Source: Christensenella sp964494645 (GTDB lineage Bacteria; Bacillota; Clostridia; Christensenellales; Christensenellaceae). From it: DNA of 7,666 nt. The notes beneath the pieces are model-generated. The model was not told where the DNA came from and made no database searches. It worked only from the letters and a program-made list of their open reading frames with translations. Below, in pieces: positions 5,122 through 7,666 of this stretch (its first letter is position 1; each line of letters starts with the position of its first letter). The position numbers were made by a program, and so were the translations under genes. The DNA lies in the NCBI GenBank assembly GCA_964494645.1, contig CAZBSH010000077.1:1-7666 (forward strand). The letters run 5' to 3'.

Positions 5122-5658
5122 TTACATACCTGTCTTACCGACTTTGCGGCGGATATATTCGCCCTGATACTTGATGCCCTTGCCCTTATAGGGTTCCGGC
5201 GGTCTCAGAGTTCGGATATTCGCTGCACACTGCCCCACATGCTGTTTGTTGTTTCCTTTGATAATGATCGTATTGGGGTTAGGTACTTCAAACGTGATGC
5301 CCGCAGGCGCTTCCACTTCCACCGGATGGGAATAACCCAGACCAAATATCAGCTTTGTCCCCTGGAGCTGCACCCTATAACCGACGCCGACGATCTCCAA
5401 TGTTTTGGAAAATCCTTCGGATACGCCTGTTACCATGTTCGCAAGAAGCGCACGCGTCAACCCGTGAAGCGCCTTGCTCTGCTTCGTGTCATCCGGACGC
5501 GTTACGATGAGCTGCTCGCCTTCCTGCTTAATCGTCATTTTTTTATCGAATTTTGATTTTAATTCGCCATTCTTGCCTTTCACGGTCACTTCGCCATCCG
5601 CCTGCGTCAGGGTAACGCCGGAAGGCAAATCAATAGGCATTTTTCCTATTCTCGACAT
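5122..5658 (-). CDS. rplF: 50S ribosomal protein L6
   Basis: The 178-aa protein starts MSRIGKMPIDLPSGV and shows two tandem L6 domains (about 10-82 and 83-170). The signature PEPYKGKGIKY is at 154-164, followed by GEYIRRKVGKTG. L6 lies at the base of the L7/L12 stalk near the GTPase-associated centre, where elongation factors bind. Length is as expected. The ATG at 5658 is preceded by GGGAGG with an 8-nt spacer, and the gene begins 15 nt after the rpsH stop. No irregularity is seen. Confidence 0.98.
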   Translation of the reverse strand: MSRIGKMPIDLPSGVTLTQADGEVTVKGKNGELKSKFDKKMTIKQEGEQLIVTRPDDTKQSKALHGLTRALLANMVTGVSEGFSKTLEIVGVGYRVQLQGTKLIFGLGYSHPVEVEAPAGITFEVPNPNTIIIKGNNKQHVGQCAANIRTLRPPEPYKGKGIKYQGEYIRRKVGKTGM

Positions 5659-5673
5659 TTGTTTATCCTCCCA

Positions 5674-6072
5674 CTACCAGATGTAGGCGATTACTTCTCC
5701 GCCCACCGCGTCGCGGCGTGCCTGTGCGTCTGTTACAACGCCCTTGGACGTAGAAATAATAGCGATACCAAGTCCGTTAAGAACGCGCGGCAGCTTATCG
5801 TGTCTTGCATAAACGCGCAAACCGGGCTTGGAAATTTTCTTTAGTCCCGTAATGACCTTTTCGCCATTCGGACCATACTTCAACTTAACTCTCAGCGTGC
5901 CTTGCACGCCGTCATCTATAAATTCGCAGCCTTTGATGTAGCCTTCTTCAAGCAAAATCTGTCCGATCGCTTTTTTCATGTTAGAAGCGGGTACGTCCAC
6001 CGTATCGTGCTTCGCGATGAGGCCATTGCGGATGCGTGTTAGCATATCTGCTACAGAATCTGTAACCGGCAT
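5674..6072 (-). CDS. rpsH: 30S ribosomal protein S8
   Basis: The 132-aa protein begins MPVTDSVADMLTRIRNG, and its C-terminal signature GLGIAIISTSKGVVTD lies at 100-115 before the ending GGEVIAYIW. S8 is a primary 16S rRNA-binding protein that nucleates the central domain of the 30S subunit. In Escherichia coli it also represses the spc operon by binding mRNA near the rplE start; no equivalent site was evident here. The ATG at 6072 follows AAGGAGG closely. The gene lies 28 nt after rpsN and ends with TAG 15 nt before rplF. Confidence 0.98.
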   Translation of the reverse strand: MPVTDSVADMLTRIRNGLIAKHDTVDVPASNMKKAIGQILLEEGYIKGCEFIDDGVQGTLRVKLKYGPNGEKVITGLKKISKPGLRVYARHDKLPRVLNGLGIAIISTSKGVVTDAQARRDAVGGEVIAYIW

Positions 6073-6100
6073 GTGTTTTCCTCCTTTACCTTCCTAAAGA

Positions 6101-6286
6101 TTACCAGCTTGCTTTTTTGACACCGGGAATCTGACCACGGTATGCAAGCTCGCGAAAGCAAACACGGCAAATACCGTATTTTTTCAGAACAGAGTGAGGT
6201 CTCCCGCAAATACGGCATCTTGTGTAGTTGCGTGTGGAGAATTTGGAACCTCTCTGCTGTTTTAAGATCATGCTTTTCTTCGCCAT
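6101..6286 (-). CDS. rpsN: 30S ribosomal protein S14, type Z (zinc-binding)
   Basis: The 61-aa short form has two CxxC pairs (Cys24/Cys27 and Cys40/Cys43) in RCRICGRPHSVLKKYGICRV, typical of zinc-binding S14 in Firmicutes, Actinobacteria and Thermus. The tail FRELAYRGQIPGVKKASW is the conserved 16S-binding end. S14 is a late-assembling protein of the 30S head. The ATG at 6286 follows TAAGGAGGAG, whose first bases are the rplE stop codon, so translation is likely coupled. The gene lies 11 nt after rplE. Confidence 0.98.
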   Translation of the reverse strand: MAKKSMILKQQRGSKFSTRNYTRCRICGRPHSVLKKYGICRVCFRELAYRGQIPGVKKASW

Positions 6287-6297
6287 TGTTCTCCTCC

Positions 6298-6837
6298 TTA
6301 GTGAGCAAACGGCATACCCATCTGGGTAAGCAGTTCTCTAGCTTCTTCGTCAGTTTGCGCCGTTGTCACAACGATGATGTCCATGCCACGGATCGCGTAC
6401 ACCTTATCGTACTCGATTTCCGGGAACACGAGCTGCTCTTTGAAGCCCATTGCGAAATTGCCTCTGCCGTCAAAAGATTTCGGAGAAAGACCGCGGAAGT
6501 CACGAACTCGCGGAATCGCGATAGAAATCAGCTTATCAATGAATTCGTACATCCTGTCGCCTCTTAAAGTCACTTTAGCGCCTATTTTCATTCCTTCACG
6601 AAGCTTAAAGTTCGCAACAGACTTTTTCGCCGTTGTAACCACCGGCTTCTGTCCGGAAATAGTCGTCAAATCTTCCACTGCGGAGTCAAGGACTTTCGGG
6701 TTATCTTTTGCTTCACCAAGCCCTAAGTTAATTACAACTTTCTCGAGTTTGGGAACCTGATTGACGTTTTTGTATTCAAATTTCTGCATCATAGCGGGAA
6801 CGATATCCGCTTTGTATGTATCTTTTAATCTAGGCAT
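6298..6837 (-). CDS. rplE: 50S ribosomal protein L5
   Basis: The 179-aa protein has the standard length and motifs: VPKLEKVVINLGLGEAKDN (28-46), LTTISGQKPVVTTAKKSVAN (57-76) and KLREGMKIGAKVTLRGDRMY (78-97). Near the C-terminus is VVTTAQTDEEARELLTQMGMPF. L5 binds 5S rRNA with L18 and touches the P-site tRNA from the central protuberance. The ATG at 6837 follows GGGAGG with an 11-nt spacer, 23 nt after the rplX stop. The stop codon overlaps the rpsN ribosome binding site. Confidence 0.98.
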   Translation of the reverse strand: MPRLKDTYKADIVPAMMQKFEYKNVNQVPKLEKVVINLGLGEAKDNPKVLDSAVEDLTTISGQKPVVTTAKKSVANFKLREGMKIGAKVTLRGDRMYEFIDKLISIAIPRVRDFRGLSPKSFDGRGNFAMGFKEQLVFPEIEYDKVYAIRGMDIIVVTTAQTDEEARELLTQMGMPFAH

Positions 6838-6860
6838 ATCAGATAAAACCTCCCTTCACT

Positions 6861-7175
6861 CTACAGTTGTGCGCCGCATTTTTTGCAAACGCGGATCTTT
6901 TCGCCGTTTTTGATATCGTGTGCCACTCTTGTAGCCTTAGAGCACTTCGGGCAAACGACCATTACATTGGAAGCGTTGATCGGTCCTTCCTGCTTGATGA
7001 TTCCGCCCGGTGTTGTCTGGTTTTTTGGTTTTTTATGCTTTGTGAGCATATTTACCTTTTCCAAAATCACACGGTTTTGCGCAGGGATCACACGAAGGAC
7101 TTTTGCTTCCTTGCCTTTTTCTTTACCGGAGATGACAACCGCCGTATCGCCTTTTTTGATATTCAGTGTATTCAT
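6861..7175 (-). CDS. rplX: 50S ribosomal protein L24 with a C-terminal zinc ribbon
   Basis: The 104-aa protein has an N-terminal KOW domain (about 4-36: LNIKKGDTAVVISGKEKGKE and on) and the middle KHKKPKNQTTPGGIIKQEGP (47-66). The C-terminal half carries two CxxC pairs, Cys75/Cys78 (CPKC) and Cys97/Cys100 (CKKC). L24 is an early assembly initiator that binds the 5' end of 23S rRNA near the exit tunnel. The four-Cys ribbon is a zinc-binding variant; other bacteria, such as Bacillus subtilis as I recall it, have a Cys-free form. The ATG at 7175 lies 14 nt after rplN, and its GGGGGAG site adjoins the rplN stop. Confidence 0.98.
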   Translation of the reverse strand: MNTLNIKKGDTAVVISGKEKGKEAKVLRVIPAQNRVILEKVNMLTKHKKPKNQTTPGGIIKQEGPINASNVMVVCPKCSKATRVAHDIKNGEKIRVCKKCGAQL

Positions 7176-7189
7176 GCGTTATCTCCCCC

Positions 7190-7558
7190 TTACAGAACTT
7201 CCGGGGCAAGCGATACGATCTTCATATAATCGCGGTCGCGAAGCTCCCTTGCAACAGGTCCGAAAATACGGGTCCCTTTCGGCTGCCTATTGGCATCAAT
7301 GATGACTGCTGCATTTTCGTCAAATTTTATGTGAGAACCGTCCGGTCTTCTCGCTCCGCTGACGGAACGAACGATGACGGCCTTTACCACGTCTTTTTTC
7401 TTTACAACGCCGCCCGGTGTCGCTGATTTTACAGATGCAATGATCACATCGCCGATGTTTGCCGTTTTCTTAACGGAACCGCCCATCACGCGGATGCATT
7501 GGATCACTTTTGCGCCTGAGTTGTCTGCAACCTTTAAGCGTGTCTCTGGCTGTATCAT
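7190..7558 (-). CDS. rplN: 50S ribosomal protein L14
   Basis: The 122-aa protein begins MIQPETRLKVADNSGAKVIQ and shows all conserved L14 blocks: IGDVIIASVKSATPGGVVKK (35-54), VKAVIVRSVSGARRPDGSHI (58-77), NAAVIIDANRQPKGTRIFGP (82-101) and the ending VARELRDRDYMKIVSLAPEVL. L14 lies at the subunit interface and is where silencing factor RsfS docks. Length is typical. The ATG at 7558 follows AAGGAGGAG and lies 29 nt after the rpsQ stop. Confidence 0.99.
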   Translation of the reverse strand: MIQPETRLKVADNSGAKVIQCIRVMGGSVKKTANIGDVIIASVKSATPGGVVKKKDVVKAVIVRSVSGARRPDGSHIKFDENAAVIIDANRQPKGTRIFGPVARELRDRDYMKIVSLAPEVL

Positions 7559-7587
7559 CCTGACTCCTCCTTAATTAAGAGAAAAGC

Positions 7588-7666
7588 TTATTTTGCCTTT
7601 TCTATAATCTGAACCAATCTCCATCTCTTGTCCTTTGAAAGCGGTCTTGTTTCCATCACACGCACC
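7588..7666 (-). CDS. rpsQ: 30S ribosomal protein S17, C-terminal fragment (cut by window edge)
   Basis: The last 25 codons before TAA at 7590-7588 read VRVMETRPLSKDKRWRLVQI followed by IEKAK, the well-conserved end of bacterial S17. S17 is a primary 16S rRNA-binding protein of the 30S body. The 5' part of the gene lies beyond position 7666. The rpsQ-rplN order marks the junction of the S10 and spc blocks. No promoter or terminator is visible in the 29-nt gap to rplN, so the two blocks are probably co-transcribed. Confidence 0.96.
   Translation of the reverse strand, partial: VRVMETRPLSKDKRWRLVQIIEKAK

Noticed and set aside
6051..6308. An 85-codon minus-strand frame over rpsN
   Set aside because: It is the wrong frame of rpsN; the 61-aa type Z S14 in the neighbouring frame has the zinc ligands and a correctly spaced ribosome binding site.
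6838..6860. Possible S8 repressor site in the rplX-rplE gap, as in Escherichia coli
   Set aside because: The gap is only 23 nt and I could not fold a helix with the bulged S8 recognition features from it. Absence by eye is not proof.
1..7666. Search for CRISPR, insertion sequences, tRNA/rRNA genes, phage or defence genes
   Set aside because: All of the sequence is accounted for by conserved translation genes and short gaps. No repeats, integrase-like frames or RNA genes were seen.

Overview
The window is an almost complete Firmicutes-type spc ribosomal-protein operon with its downstream extension. Every gene lies on the minus strand, so transcription runs from position 7666 towards position 1. 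In transcription order the genes are: rpsQ (3' end only), rplN, rplX, rplE, rpsN (zinc-type), rpsH, rplF, rplR, rpsE, rpmD, rplO, secY, adk, map, a KOW/L14e-like RNA-binding protein gene, infA, rpmJ and rpsM (5' end only). Two of these (rpmJ, 37 aa, and rpmD, 59 aa) are very short, and two (rpsQ and rpsM) are cut by the window edges.

The host is most likely a member of the Clostridia or a close Firmicutes relative. The secY-adk-map-KOW-infA-rpmJ-rpsM order with the KOW gene between map and infA is typical of Firmicutes. Other supporting features are the short four-Cys S14, strong AGGAGG-type ribosome binding sites before most genes, and moderate GC content. The genus cannot be fixed by eye.

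Layout: 7666-3559 encodes ribosomal proteins only, with gaps of 11-29 nt. 3559-1664 is a coupled secY-adk-map block with a 1-nt overlap (rplO/secY), a 15-nt gap (secY/adk) and a 4-nt overlap (adk/map). 1667-388 holds map, the KOW protein and infA. The only loose region is 387-50: a 53-nt gap before rpmJ and a 171-nt gap before rpsM. The second gap holds a plausible extended -10 promoter and two hairpins, which suggests a separate transcription entry point for the rpsM (alpha) operon. No stretch over 300 nt lacks a gene.

The genes serve one programme. They build the 30S and 50S subunits, provide the initiation factor IF1, insert and export new proteins through SecY, trim the initiator Met (map), and balance adenylate pools (adk). 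No accessory, defence or mobile system is visible. The points most worth a second look are small: TTG starts at the KOW gene, infA and rpsE; short hairpins carrying the Shine-Dalgarno sequence of rpmJ and adk; the rpsM leader; and four separate four-ligand zinc sites encoded in one operon.
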